Below are positions 35,222-44,305 of a DNA stretch of 64,000 nucleotides, piece after piece. This DNA is from JAGTVG01 sp965365275 (GTDB lineage Bacteria > Bacteroidota > Bacteroidia > Cytophagales > Cyclobacteriaceae), in contig CBDUBA010000009.1 of NCBI GenBank assembly GCA_965365275.1, positions 1-64,000 on the forward strand, in the 5' to 3' direction. The notes beneath the pieces are model-generated. The model did not search any database. It was given only the letters and a program-made list of their open reading frames with translations, and had not been told where the DNA came from. Made by a program: the position numbers and the translations under genes. How positions within the stretch are numbered: position 1 is the first letter of the stretch; each line of letters starts with the position of its first letter.

Positions 35222-37468
35222 TTGAGGCGTAAAAAAGCACTGATATTATTATTTTTTATAGTTATTGGAATACTACCCTGCAGCTATGCCAATGAGTATG
35301 CTATCTTTGAACAAAATCAAAAAAAGGGACTCAAAGATCATCGTGGAAAAGAGATCATTCCGGCTGAATATGATGATATTGGTTGGAGTGACGGACAAAC
35401 CAGTGTATTTGAGGGGATAATTGGTTATAAAATTGAAGAGAATTGGGGGTTAATCAATCTCAAAAACTCAAAGCTGACCACCGCTAAGTTCAAAGATCTT
35501 TTTCCGGGAAACGAATCCATAATAGCCTCGATACCGGATACCTATAAACTGAACAATTTGTTTGGATTAATTAATCCCTCCGGTAAGACATTGATAAACT
35601 TCAAGTATAATTCCATTGAAAGCTTTGGAAGTAACTTCATCGTAAGCAAAAAAATAGATGAAGATATTTTATATGCCGTTATCAGCCATAAAGACGAATT
35701 GGTTCTTCAATTTGATTATTTCTCTGCCTTCAGAATTACAAACAACATTTTTGCTTTACAGGATTTTGATCAGGAACTTGACCTGATTGATTCGAAAGGT
35801 TCATTTCTTCTGGATATTAAAATTGATGGAGTGGAAATTTTGGCTGATCAATTATTGAAAATCTCAAAAAATGGAAACAAAGGTCTTATCGATTTTAAAG
35901 GGGAAATGATAGCCCCGATGAACTACCAGGAATTTGCTCTAAATGACAACGGTATAATTAATGGCCTTCCATCGAGGAACTGGAAATTGTTATCTGATAG
36001 CGGCAAATCACTTGATATCTTGAGTTATGATCAGTTAATACCTATAGATTCCGGGTATTACAAGGCAAGAAGATTGAATTATAGTTTTATCATTAGAGAT
36101 AACGGTAAGGAGGTATTCAAGATAAGAAATTCGGAAATTCAGTTTTTAAACGATTCCCTGGCACTTTTCGAATCCAATAACAGATTTGGAGTTATCAATT
36201 ACACAGGAGATACTATTGTAGAAGCAAAATATGACGCTATAAAGATCTCAGGAAACAGATTATTTTTGTATATGAAAAAAGCCAACCAGAGTGGCTGGTC
36301 TTTATCTGACTTATATGGTATGATACTTTCTTCAAAGGAATTTGAAGCATTATATCATCTTGATCATCAGAATATTGCATTCAAGAAAAATGGATTTTGG
36401 GGAATCATAGATAACTACGGTAAAGAAAAGGTCTTCGGTAAATATGATTCGATCTACACAAAAATGAATGATCTCTTCCTGGTTGATTTTTATGGTGAAA
36501 CAGGGGTTGTTGATGTTTATGGTGAATGGAAGGTTTACCCGCAGAAGGGAGATGTTTTCCTTCTGGAAAATGGGGATTATCTGATCAGTTCTTACTTCCA
36601 GAGCCGGGTCATCAGTAAATGGGGAAATGAACTATTTACCTCTGAAAATTACCTTAAACCATTCAGAACGGGCTTTATTGAAGAAGATTTTGAAAGCAAT
36701 TTTGGCCTTATTGACAGGAATTTTAATCGATTGTTGAAGGTAAACAATTTATTCGTGGGTCCTATTGTTCAGGATTCTGCTTTCCTATTCAAAAATGAAT
36801 CAGGATGGGGTATCGTGGATATCTCAGGGCAGGTTCTGGTCAAGAATGATAAACGTTTTGAAGAAATTATAGGTTATAATGAAGATTATATCGGTGTTAA
36901 GATCGATGGATATTACGGATTTGTTGATTTGAATGGGAAACTTAGGATTGCCAATCGGTATGAAGGTATAGGATTGTTCAATAATGGACTGGCAAATATT
37001 AAGATCCTGAATAAATGGGGAACAATTAATAAGGAAGAAGAAATTGTGGTTCAGCCTTATTATGATCAAATCGGTCTGTTTAAGGAAAATCTGGCCATAG
37101 CTCAAAAAAATAATAAATACGGTATACTGAATGATGAAGGAAAAACAGTTATTACATTTGACTATGATTCATTATTTAGATTACACAATGGAAATTATAT
37201 TTGCGTACTGAATTCCAAATACGGGCTGATAAACAATCTGGGTGAATTAATGTTTTATCCCAAGTATGAATCTATATTAGATCTTGATAATGGATTTGTA
37301 ATTGCTGAACGTAAAAAGTTAGCAGGAGTTTTCAGTTCAAGTGGCGTTTTTATCATACCTGTTAAATATGATCAGATTATATTTGATCCTTATAAAGAAA
37401 TATTCCTTGTAACTGAAGATCCTGAATGGGAGCAAATTATGGATATGAAAGACGCTATTACATATTAA
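35222..37468 (+). CDS. secreted WG-repeat protein with TTG start
   Basis: The 748-residue product begins at a TTG. An in-frame TGA at 35189 with no ATG or GTG between leaves no other usual start, and the next 22 residues form a signal peptide (KKALILLFFIVIGILPCSYA). The rest is about fifteen copies of the WG (KWG-repeat) motif, for example EENWGLINLKNSKL, NNLFGLINPSGKT, KNGFWGIIDNYGKE, NKYGILNDEGKT and SKYGLINNLGEL. These repeats form beta-rich surface or periplasmic proteins of unclear function. The LEA-like lipoprotein gene lies 41 nt downstream and may be cotranscribed. Confidence 0.88.
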   Translation: MRRKKALILLFFIVIGILPCSYANEYAIFEQNQKKGLKDHRGKEIIPAEYDDIGWSDGQTSVFEGIIGYKIEENWGLINLKNSKLTTAKFKDLFPGNESIIASIPDTYKLNNLFGLINPSGKTLINFKYNSIESFGSNFIVSKKIDEDILYAVISHKDELVLQFDYFSAFRITNNIFALQDFDQELDLIDSKGSFLLDIKIDGVEILADQLLKISKNGNKGLIDFKGEMIAPMNYQEFALNDNGIINGLPSRNWKLLSDSGKSLDILSYDQLIPIDSGYYKARRLNYSFIIRDNGKEVFKIRNSEIQFLNDSLALFESNNRFGVINYTGDTIVEAKYDAIKISGNRLFLYMKKANQSGWSLSDLYGMILSSKEFEALYHLDHQNIAFKKNGFWGIIDNYGKEKVFGKYDSIYTKMNDLFLVDFYGETGVVDVYGEWKVYPQKGDVFLLENGDYLISSYFQSRVISKWGNELFTSENYLKPFRTGFIEEDFESNFGLIDRNFNRLLKVNNLFVGPIVQDSAFLFKNESGWGIVDISGQVLVKNDKRFEEIIGYNEDYIGVKIDGYYGFVDLNGKLRIANRYEGIGLFNNGLANIKILNKWGTINKEEEIVVQPYYDQIGLFKENLAIAQKNNKYGILNDEGKTVITFDYDSLFRLHNGNYICVLNSKYGLINNLGELMFYPKYESILDLDNGFVIAERKKLAGVFSSSGVFIIPVKYDQIIFDPYKEIFLVTEDPEWEQIMDMKDAITY

Positions 37469-37509
37469 ATACATTATTATTTGGCAGGTTTATTGCAAAC
37501 AAAACAACA

Positions 37510-37980
37510 ATGAATAGATTCTACAAATCAAGTCTTTTATATATTCTGATTCTTATTGCTGCTTTTTCTTGTAAAAAGGTGGAAGCTCCGGTATATGAAT
37601 CTGTGGATGAGTTAGAAATTATAGATAGAAGCAGTAATTCTGTTACAATATCAGCAAATGTGAATTTTTATAATCCAAATAATTACCGCATAACGTTAAA
37701 AAAAGCAGATATTGATGTATTATTGAACGACAAACCCATCACTAATTTCACAAGAGATTACAACCTGAAAATCGAGAAAAATGAGCATTTTACCGTACCG
37801 GTAGAGATACGCTTTTCTATGGCTGACCTCAATACAAATGTGATTTCTTCTGCCATAAATGCCCTTCTTGGCAAAAAACAGGTTCTATCATACAAAGGAA
37901 ATATTAAAATTAAAGCTTACGGGATAAGAATAAATGTTCCTGTTGTTGGAAAAACGGATTTTGACATTAATGATCTTTAG
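37510..37980 (+). CDS. LEA type 2 (WHy domain) lipoprotein
   Basis: I start at ATG 37510 (MNRFYKSSLLYILILIAAFSC), since this gives a lipoprotein signal with lipobox AAFSC at C21; the earlier in-frame ATG overlaps the WG gene and spoils the signal. The 156-residue product has an LEA_2-like beta sandwich from about residue 30, with the ANVNFYNPNNYRITLKKADIDV segment typical of the fold. Such proteins are small outer-membrane-facing lipoproteins in Bacteroidota, with unknown role. It runs 14 nt into the tail of the convergent ypdA gene. Confidence 0.85.
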   Translation: MNRFYKSSLLYILILIAAFSCKKVEAPVYESVDELEIIDRSSNSVTISANVNFYNPNNYRITLKKADIDVLLNDKPITNFTRDYNLKIEKNEHFTVPVEIRFSMADLNTNVISSAINALLGKKQVLSYKGNIKIKAYGIRINVPVVGKTDFDINDL

Positions 37981-38956
37981 ATTCCTTTTCCAAAATATCC
38001 TTAACGATTTTTATTCCATGCAGGCGCCCGTTCTCAATAAATACTTTTTCTGTTCGTATGCCGGCCGTTAGAGTACCCGCAACATAAAGATTGGGAACAT
38101 TTGTCTCAAATGTATTTTCATCATACAATGGTTCCTTTGATTCAGAATTGATTTTAATACCACATTTCTTCATTAAATCAATGTCCGGCAAATATCCTGT
38201 CAAAATGAAAACGAAATCTGATTCTATTTCTACTTTTTTATGGCCGTCATTGCTTTGAGCTATAACCTGTTTTTCATTAATTTCAAGGGCATGATGTTGA
38301 TATATAGCTTTTATCTTTCCTTCTTTGATTCGGTTTATCAGATCCGGGATCAACCAGTATTTAGCCGTTTTTTTCATAGTCTCGCCCCGAACCAATAAAG
38401 TAACATTAACACCATGTCTGTACAGGTCAAGGGCCGATTCAACGGCAGAATTTCCAGCTCCAATAATGGTTACATTTTGATGTGCATAAGGATAGGGTTC
38501 ATCATAATAATGCTTTACATGGGGCAGGTGTTCACCAGGAATGTTTAACTTTCTTGGAAAATCAAAATATCCGGTGGATAGAATAAGATATCTGGTTATA
38601 TACGTATCTCCGGTTGAAGTATCGATATGAAAATGATCATTTTCATTCCTGATTTTTTCAGCTGTACAAAACAGACGGATCGGGAGGTTATAAAATTCCA
38701 CGACCTTTCGGTAATAATTTAGGGCCTCCTCTCTGGTAGCTTTGGGCTTATCAATGGTAAAGGGTATATTTCCGATCGCAATATTATCAGCCGTTGAAAA
38801 GAAAGTCATTTGTTTTGGATATCGTCTGATTGATTCCGCTATGGTCCCTTTTTCAAGTACTAAAACCTTTAAACCCTTATTCAAGGCCTCAATTGCGCAT
38901 GCCAGTCCGTTTGGCCCCCCGCCAACAACGATAATTTCATAATCCTGTATCTTCAT
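37967..38956 (-). CDS. ypdA: YpdA-type bacillithiol disulfide reductase
   Basis: The 329-residue flavoprotein has an N-terminal FAD fold (VVGGGPNGLACAIEA) and an inner NADPH fold (IIGAGNSAVESALDLYRHG). The segments ESIRRYPKQMTFFST and GAGNSAVE match the YpdA family, proposed to reduce bacillithiol disulfide with NADPH. There is no CxxC redox pair as in thioredoxin reductase. This predicts that the organism makes bacillithiol; bshA, bshB and bshC are not in the window. The gene has about 150 nt of free sequence upstream. Confidence 0.88.
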   Translation of the reverse strand: MKIQDYEIIVVGGGPNGLACAIEALNKGLKVLVLEKGTIAESIRRYPKQMTFFSTADNIAIGNIPFTIDKPKATREEALNYYRKVVEFYNLPIRLFCTAEKIRNENDHFHIDTSTGDTYITRYLILSTGYFDFPRKLNIPGEHLPHVKHYYDEPYPYAHQNVTIIGAGNSAVESALDLYRHGVNVTLLVRGETMKKTAKYWLIPDLINRIKEGKIKAIYQHHALEINEKQVIAQSNDGHKKVEIESDFVFILTGYLPDIDLMKKCGIKINSESKEPLYDENTFETNVPNLYVAGTLTAGIRTEKVFIENGRLHGIKIVKDILEKESKDH

Positions 38957-39107
38957 CTTGTTCGTAACAATTTAATATTTATTTAAATATTTTATTTCTT
39001 TATCCGTTATTGATCCGAAGGACAAATTATATTTTTAATCCAATAGATCAGGTTTTCAAAATTACAGCGATAATTTAAAGTCTGTTTTCAATTTAACGAA
39101 TTTTTAG

Positions 39108-39524
39108 ATGGACAATATTTATGTAGAAAAGATCAGTCATTTGAACGATCTGATAAAACTATCAAGGATTGATGGAAGAGAAAATTTAAATGAGATCAAT
39201 TTTATAAATTCTGTGGCCGACAGGCTCGGGATAAGTCGCAAAGATTTAACAGAAGTAAGAAAGAAAAGCAATAAAGTACATTTTTCTCCACCAGATGACA
39301 TGTATCAGTTAATGATGCAATATCATCGATTGATTGTATTGATGGGAATCGACCGGATTATTTCTTCTGAAGAAAGGGACTTTTGTACGAAACTCGGGTT
39401 GAAAATGAAGTTGAAAAAAGAAGCCATCAATGAAATAATTGAAAAGGCCGTTGATACACCCAGGCATATAATATCTGTAGATGATATTGAAAAAGTATTT
39501 TACAGGCATTACAAAAACGCTTGA
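39108..39524 (+). CDS. TerB-like helical protein
   Basis: The 138-residue protein is all-helical and acidic-to-neutral. It has two related halves, INFINSVADRLGISRKDL and DRIISSEERDFCTKLGLKMKLKKEAI, each of the EF-hand-like D/E-rich kind found in TerB/DjlA N-terminal domains. There is no signal peptide. Function is unknown, and the tellurite label should not be taken as a phenotype. It ends immediately before the stop of the convergent DUF4174 gene. Confidence 0.65.
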   Translation: MDNIYVEKISHLNDLIKLSRIDGRENLNEINFINSVADRLGISRKDLTEVRKKSNKVHFSPPDDMYQLMMQYHRLIVLMGIDRIISSEERDFCTKLGLKMKLKKEAINEIIEKAVDTPRHIISVDDIEKVFYRHYKNA

Positions 39525-39917
39525 TTATTCTATTTGATCAAAATATCGGAAAACCTCCTTTACTTCAACAGGAATATCAGACCTGTAAATCTCTTTAAAA
39601 TTATTTGTTACCAGGACTTCTGAAAAATCACCATCATCAATTATATAATATTCCCGGATTGAAGTGACTTGTTCTTCTGAGAGTGATTCGCCTCCAGGTC
39701 CAATACCACCGGCTTTAAAAATTTCGAATATAACAATATTCCTTTGATCAAGCCCCAGGGGATCTTTTGTTAACCTGGAAATGGATTGCATGTACAGATC
39801 GGAGCGGTTGTCAGGAGCAAAAATGATTATTGCATTTGTATTCTGATCGTAGGTACTTAGAATTATGGGTAAATCTTCCTGGTAAGAAATAAACAGATGA
39901 AAAAAAAGAAGGATCAT
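39525..39917 (-). CDS. DUF4174 domain protein
   Basis: The 130-residue product opens with a hydrophobic signal-like stretch (MILLFFHLFISYQ) and then the DUF4174 pattern: NAIIIFAPDNRSDLYMQSISRL, DQRNIVIFEIFKAGG, and a late VLVTNNFKEIYRSD. The domain has a thioredoxin-like shape but no catalytic cysteines. It is probably periplasmic; function is unknown. It follows the oxidase subunit III-like gene by 9 nt in the same direction, so the two may be one transcript. Confidence 0.75.
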   Translation of the reverse strand: MILLFFHLFISYQEDLPIILSTYDQNTNAIIIFAPDNRSDLYMQSISRLTKDPLGLDQRNIVIFEIFKAGGIGPGGESLSEEQVTSIREYYIIDDGDFSEVLVTNNFKEIYRSDIPVEVKEVFRYFDQIE

Positions 39918-39926
39918 TTTAAACCA

Positions 39927-40562
39927 TTATAACAGAAATATCAGCCATGTTACAATAAAAATCCATGAAATACACACAAATATCCAATAATTATGAATGA
40001 TCTCAAGTTTTGTTTTCTCATAGGGTGATGTAAAAAATATTAACCTGGCAACACCATCTTGATGTACATTCCTTGTCAGGTATAAATATAAGGCTATGGC
40101 TCCATTTCCAATAAGGACCGTCACCATATGAAAGCCGGTTATTAGATATAAATAGGTGCTTATATAATTGGATTTTAGATTGAATCCCTGAAAAATAAGT
40201 TCCAGCCAACCAATTCCCTGGAAAACTAAAAATATAGCACCGGCAAGAAATAATCCAAAAACCTTTTTTCGTATCTGAAAAAGGTTTTCCGATTTAAATG
40301 CCTGCAGTAATCCCACAGGTACGAACATCGCAGCTATTATCAGAAAAGAAGCAACCAAATAAAACTTAGGCAATTGTAAATCGGTTCCTGAGTCATTTCC
40401 AATAATGGATTCAATAGTAACAGAGATCAGTAGATAACTATATATCAGGGAAATACCGAATAGAAAAAGAAAAGTAATGAGCTTATGAGGATGGATTTTC
40501 TCAAGCTCCTTTAATCCTTTCAATACATGTTTTCCTTCCTTCAGTTCCTTTTTATCCATCAC
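39927..40562 (-). CDS. orphan cytochrome c oxidase subunit III-like membrane protein
   Basis: The 211-residue protein has five hydrophobic segments after a charged N-terminus. The ends of the heme-copper oxidase subunit III fold are recognisable: TGFHMVTVLIG (the usual GLHGxHV) and EIIHNYWIFVCISWIFIV (the usual YWHFVDxVW). Several usual residues differ: the Asp of that last motif is missing and His of WHF is replaced by Ile. No subunit I or II is near. It may be a diverged subunit or assembly relative. The DUF4174 gene follows after 9 nt. Confidence 0.8.
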   Translation of the reverse strand: MMDKKELKEGKHVLKGLKELEKIHPHKLITFLFLFGISLIYSYLLISVTIESIIGNDSGTDLQLPKFYLVASFLIIAAMFVPVGLLQAFKSENLFQIRKKVFGLFLAGAIFLVFQGIGWLELIFQGFNLKSNYISTYLYLITGFHMVTVLIGNGAIALYLYLTRNVHQDGVARLIFFTSPYEKTKLEIIHNYWIFVCISWIFIVTWLIFLL

Positions 40563-40683
40563 TCTTTTATATAAAATTTTTCTTAATTCTTACAGCTAAT
40601 AATATTAAACTAAATTTCTATCATAATGGTTCTGTTAATTTAAAGAAAATTTCTTTATAACAGGGATTTCATCATATTGATTA

Positions 40684-40691
40684 TACTTTTG
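40684..40691 (+). promoter_or_regulatory. candidate -7 box for mfd
   Basis: TACTTTTG fits TAnnTTTG exactly, 17 nt before the TTG start of mfd. The leader would be very short. A -33 element is not convincing. Confidence 0.4.
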
Positions 40692-40708
40692 CGGAAAAGT
40701 TAAACGCT

Positions 40709-43700
40709 TTGACACATAAGGAATTCATTCAATACTATATAAATGACAGTTATACACAGTCGGTTGCAAAGCTTGTAAAGCCGAACGACAAGCAAAATAT
40801 TCAGCTTAAAGGTATTAATGGAAGCCTTGATGCAGTAATTGCCTCCACCCTCCACCAGATAAATCACCAGAATGATCTTTTTATTCTTCATGACAAGGAA
40901 GAAGCTGCATATTTCCAAAACGATCTTCAAAATTTACTACCCGCCAGGGAAATTTTTCTTTTTCCCGAATCTTTTAAGAGACCTTATGACATTCATGAGA
41001 TTGAAAATGCTAATGTCCTTTTCAGGGCAGAGATATTGAACAGAATCAATCATAAAGATGTGAAGGGAGAATTGATTGTAACATATCCTGAGGCCCTTGC
41101 AGAGAAAGTAATTAACAAAAGGTCATTATTACAAAATACCCTCACGCTAAGGACATCGGACACCGTTGATATTCAAAGATTCAATGAGCAACTGATTTCA
41201 TTTGATTTCGAAAAAACCGATTTTGTATATGAGGCTGGCCAGTTTTCAATCCGGGGCGGCATCGTTGATATATTTTCATATGCACATGACCTTCCCTACA
41301 GGATTGAATTATTCGGAGATGAAATCGAAAGCATCAGGACGTTTAATCCAGATTCACAATTGTCGGTAGATCACTTAAAAGAAATCCACCTGATCCCAAA
41401 TGTTCAAACCCGGCTTAAAAAAGAATCGATGGATTCATTTCTTTCTTTTTTCCCAAGAAATACCAAGATCTGGATAAAGGATTACAGCCTAACGTTGGAT
41501 GTAATAGAAAAATACTATGATAAGGCCCTATCCCTTTTTGACCGTGTAGTTGACCAGAGTGGAAAAACCGCAGTTGTCTTACCTCCAAAGGATCTATTTG
41601 AATCCGCCAGGTCATTTTCAGATAAGATCCGGGAATTCAGTATTGTTGAATTTGGGAACCGGTTTTATCTTCCAAAATCCATCGAAGTTGATTTTTCTTG
41701 CAGAAGTCAGCCATCATTCAATAAAAATTTTGAACTGCTCAGTCAAAATCTACTAGACAATCAGGAAAAGGGATATAAAAATATTATTTCTTCTGATTCG
41801 GAAAGTCAGATCAACAGATTGTCTACCATATTTGAAGAGATCAATCCGTTGGTCAGATTTGAATCCATCCCTGTTGAATTGAGAAATGGATTTATCGATG
41901 ATTTGAGCAAAATCGCTTTATATACCGATCACCAACTTTTTGACCGTTTTCATAAATATAAAACAAAGCGAAAATATTCGAAATCCAGGTCTATTACTCT
42001 GCGTGAACTTCAAACGCTTCAACCCGGTGACTACGTGACCCATATCGATTATGGAATCGGCAGGTTTGTAGGATTAGATAAAATAACAGTTAATGGTCAG
42101 GAACAGGAAGCTCTGAGGCTTATATACAAAGATGACGACCTCTTATATGTAAGTGTACAATCGCTTCATAAGATATCCAGGTTTTCAGGAAAGGAAGGAA
42201 ATCCCCCGGTCATGAGTAAACTGGGCTCACAGGAATGGGAGATTAAGAAGCGAAAAGTAAAAAGCAAAGTAAAGGACATCGCATCCGATCTGATCAAACT
42301 TTATGCCCAAAGGAAAGCAACAAAAGGATTTTCTTTCAGCAGGGATAGTTTTTTGCAGGCTGAACTTGAATCCTCTTTTATATTCGAGGATACCCCGGAC
42401 CAGGCCCGTTCAACTGAAGATGTTAAACAAGATATGATCCTCAGTCATCCAATGGACAGACTGGTTTGTGGTGATGTAGGTTTTGGCAAAACAGAGGTTG
42501 CCATCCGGGCGGCTTTTAAAGCAGTTTGTGATAATAAACAGGTTGCCATTCTGGTACCTACGACCATTCTGGCTTTTCAGCACTTCAGAACTTTTACAGA
42601 GCGGTTGAAGGATTTCCCGGTTGAAATTGATTACATCAGCCGGTTCAGATCGGCAAGTTCAATTAAAAAGATACTTGAAAGGATCAAGGAGAGAAAAACC
42701 GATATAATTATAGGAACACACCGGTTGGTGAATAAAGATATCCAGTTCAATGACCTCGGGCTATTGATAATAGATGAAGAACAGAAATTTGGTGTCGGCG
42801 TAAAAGAAAGACTCAAGGAACTTAAGATAAATGTTGATACACTTACGCTAACAGCCACCCCTATTCCGCGAACATTGCATTTTTCCCTCATGGGAGCAAG
42901 GGACCTGAGTATAATCGGAACACCACCGCCAAACAGGCAACCTGTAACCACAGAAATATATACCTTCAATGAAGAAGTGATCCGCGATGCCATAAGTTTT
43001 GAGTTACGCAGGGGAGGCCAGGTGTTTTTTGTTCACAATAGGATCAAAGATATTGAAGAAATAGCCAACATAGTATTAAAATTAGTGCCTGAAGCCAGAA
43101 TTACCGTAGCACATGGACAAATGAAGGGGGATCAACTGGAAAGAAAAATGTTGAAATTCATTGAGGGGGAATATGATATACTGGTTTCAACCAATATTAT
43201 TGAATCGGGTCTCGATATTCCAAATGCGAATACTATTATTATTAACCACTCCCATATGTTTGGTCTTGCTGATCTTCATCAAATGAGGGGGCGGGTAGGT
43301 CGATCAAATAAAAAAGCATTCTGCTATTTATTGTCGCCACCCGTTTCTGCATTAACAGCCGAAGCAAGAAAAAGATTAAGAACACTAGAGGAATTTTCTG
43401 AACTAGGGGATGGTTTCAAGGTGGCCATGCGCGATCTTGATATACGTGGTGCCGGGAATCTCTTAGGAGGAGAACAAAGTGGTTTCATTAATGATCTTGG
43501 TTTCGATACGTATCATAAAATACTGGATGATGCAGTAAACGAACTTAAAGAGAGTGAATTCAGATATTTATTTGAAGAAGACCTTAAGGAAAAGGCAAAG
43601 TTGATTTCAGAAGATTGTATAATAGAAACTGATTTTGAAATGCTGATCCCGGAGGAATATGTGACAAATATTACAGAGAGACTGAATTTATATTCGCGCC

Positions 43701-44065
43701 TGGATAACATTGACTCTGAAGAATCCTTGCATAAATTTTCCATTGAGTTAAAAGACCGTTTTGGCCCTATTCCTGCCGAGGTGCAAACACTTTTTGAAAC
43801 GGTAGAGATCAGGTGGATTGCCGAGCAATTGGGAATGGAGAAATTAACTATAAAAAACAATACACTTAAAGCACAGTTCATTGATCCTGAAAATGCGGTG
43901 TTCTACAATTCAGAAATCTTTGGAAAAATTTTGAATTACATAAAGAATAATTCATCCAAATGTTTATTAAAAGAAGTTAAAAACAGGCCGCAACTGATCA
44001 TCAAAGATCTGGGCAATGTGTTGGAGGCAAAAAATACTTTACAAGAAATGATTGAAATTTCTTAG
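40709..44065 (+). CDS. mfd: transcription-repair coupling factor
   Basis: The 1118-residue protein removes stalled RNA polymerase and recruits the nucleotide excision repair enzymes. The order is standard: a UvrB-like N-terminal part (DGAQFSIRGGIVDIFSYAHDLPYRIELFGDEIESIR-type segment near 170-210), the RNA-polymerase-binding region with PGDYVTHIDYGIGRFVG, then the motor with Walker A GDVGFGKT at 588-595 and DEEQ at 689-692, and a TRCF C-terminal domain. The start is TTG at 40709; no ATG or GTG is in frame just upstream, and the next Met is far inside. The product is close to the usual length. Confidence 0.96.
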   Translation: MTHKEFIQYYINDSYTQSVAKLVKPNDKQNIQLKGINGSLDAVIASTLHQINHQNDLFILHDKEEAAYFQNDLQNLLPAREIFLFPESFKRPYDIHEIENANVLFRAEILNRINHKDVKGELIVTYPEALAEKVINKRSLLQNTLTLRTSDTVDIQRFNEQLISFDFEKTDFVYEAGQFSIRGGIVDIFSYAHDLPYRIELFGDEIESIRTFNPDSQLSVDHLKEIHLIPNVQTRLKKESMDSFLSFFPRNTKIWIKDYSLTLDVIEKYYDKALSLFDRVVDQSGKTAVVLPPKDLFESARSFSDKIREFSIVEFGNRFYLPKSIEVDFSCRSQPSFNKNFELLSQNLLDNQEKGYKNIISSDSESQINRLSTIFEEINPLVRFESIPVELRNGFIDDLSKIALYTDHQLFDRFHKYKTKRKYSKSRSITLRELQTLQPGDYVTHIDYGIGRFVGLDKITVNGQEQEALRLIYKDDDLLYVSVQSLHKISRFSGKEGNPPVMSKLGSQEWEIKKRKVKSKVKDIASDLIKLYAQRKATKGFSFSRDSFLQAELESSFIFEDTPDQARSTEDVKQDMILSHPMDRLVCGDVGFGKTEVAIRAAFKAVCDNKQVAILVPTTILAFQHFRTFTERLKDFPVEIDYISRFRSASSIKKILERIKERKTDIIIGTHRLVNKDIQFNDLGLLIIDEEQKFGVGVKERLKELKINVDTLTLTATPIPRTLHFSLMGARDLSIIGTPPPNRQPVTTEIYTFNEEVIRDAISFELRRGGQVFFVHNRIKDIEEIANIVLKLVPEARITVAHGQMKGDQLERKMLKFIEGEYDILVSTNIIESGLDIPNANTIIINHSHMFGLADLHQMRGRVGRSNKKAFCYLLSPPVSALTAEARKRLRTLEEFSELGDGFKVAMRDLDIRGAGNLLGGEQSGFINDLGFDTYHKILDDAVNELKESEFRYLFEEDLKEKAKLISEDCIIETDFEMLIPEEYVTNITERLNLYSRLDNIDSEESLHKFSIELKDRFGPIPAEVQTLFETVEIRWIAEQLGMEKLTIKNNTLKAQFIDPENAVFYNSEIFGKILNYIKNNSSKCLLKEVKNRPQLIIKDLGNVLEAKNTLQEMIEIS

Positions 44066-44305
44066 GTCGAACACAATAATTTGCAATTTATACTATTATA
44101 TATATGAAAGGTTCAATTGTAGAACCTTGGAAAATTGAAATATTTCATAAAAAATTTAACTTATAGTTGGTTTTTCATGTAATATTGTCTCGATTTTTTC
44201 GGCATATAAATGCCGGATTTTAATAGATTTGACCGCTGATGTATATGCTTCAGCAAATTATTATTGAATTAAACAGGTGTTACGATTTTGAATAAAATTT
44301 TGTGT
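44066..44305 (+). other. mfd-gldJ gap with two hairpins and a promoter-like box
   Basis: The 240 bp hold two stems without strong T runs: AAGGTTC/GAACCTT at 44108-44128 and CGGCAT/ATGCCG at 44200-44215. TAGATTTG at 44224-44231 fits TAnnTTTG and would give gldJ a leader of about 70 nt. I see no gene here. Confidence 0.4.

Noticed and set aside
44108..44128. Hairpin AAGGTTC/GAACCTT as mfd terminator
   Set aside because: No T run follows on the plus strand, so it is not a convincing intrinsic terminator.
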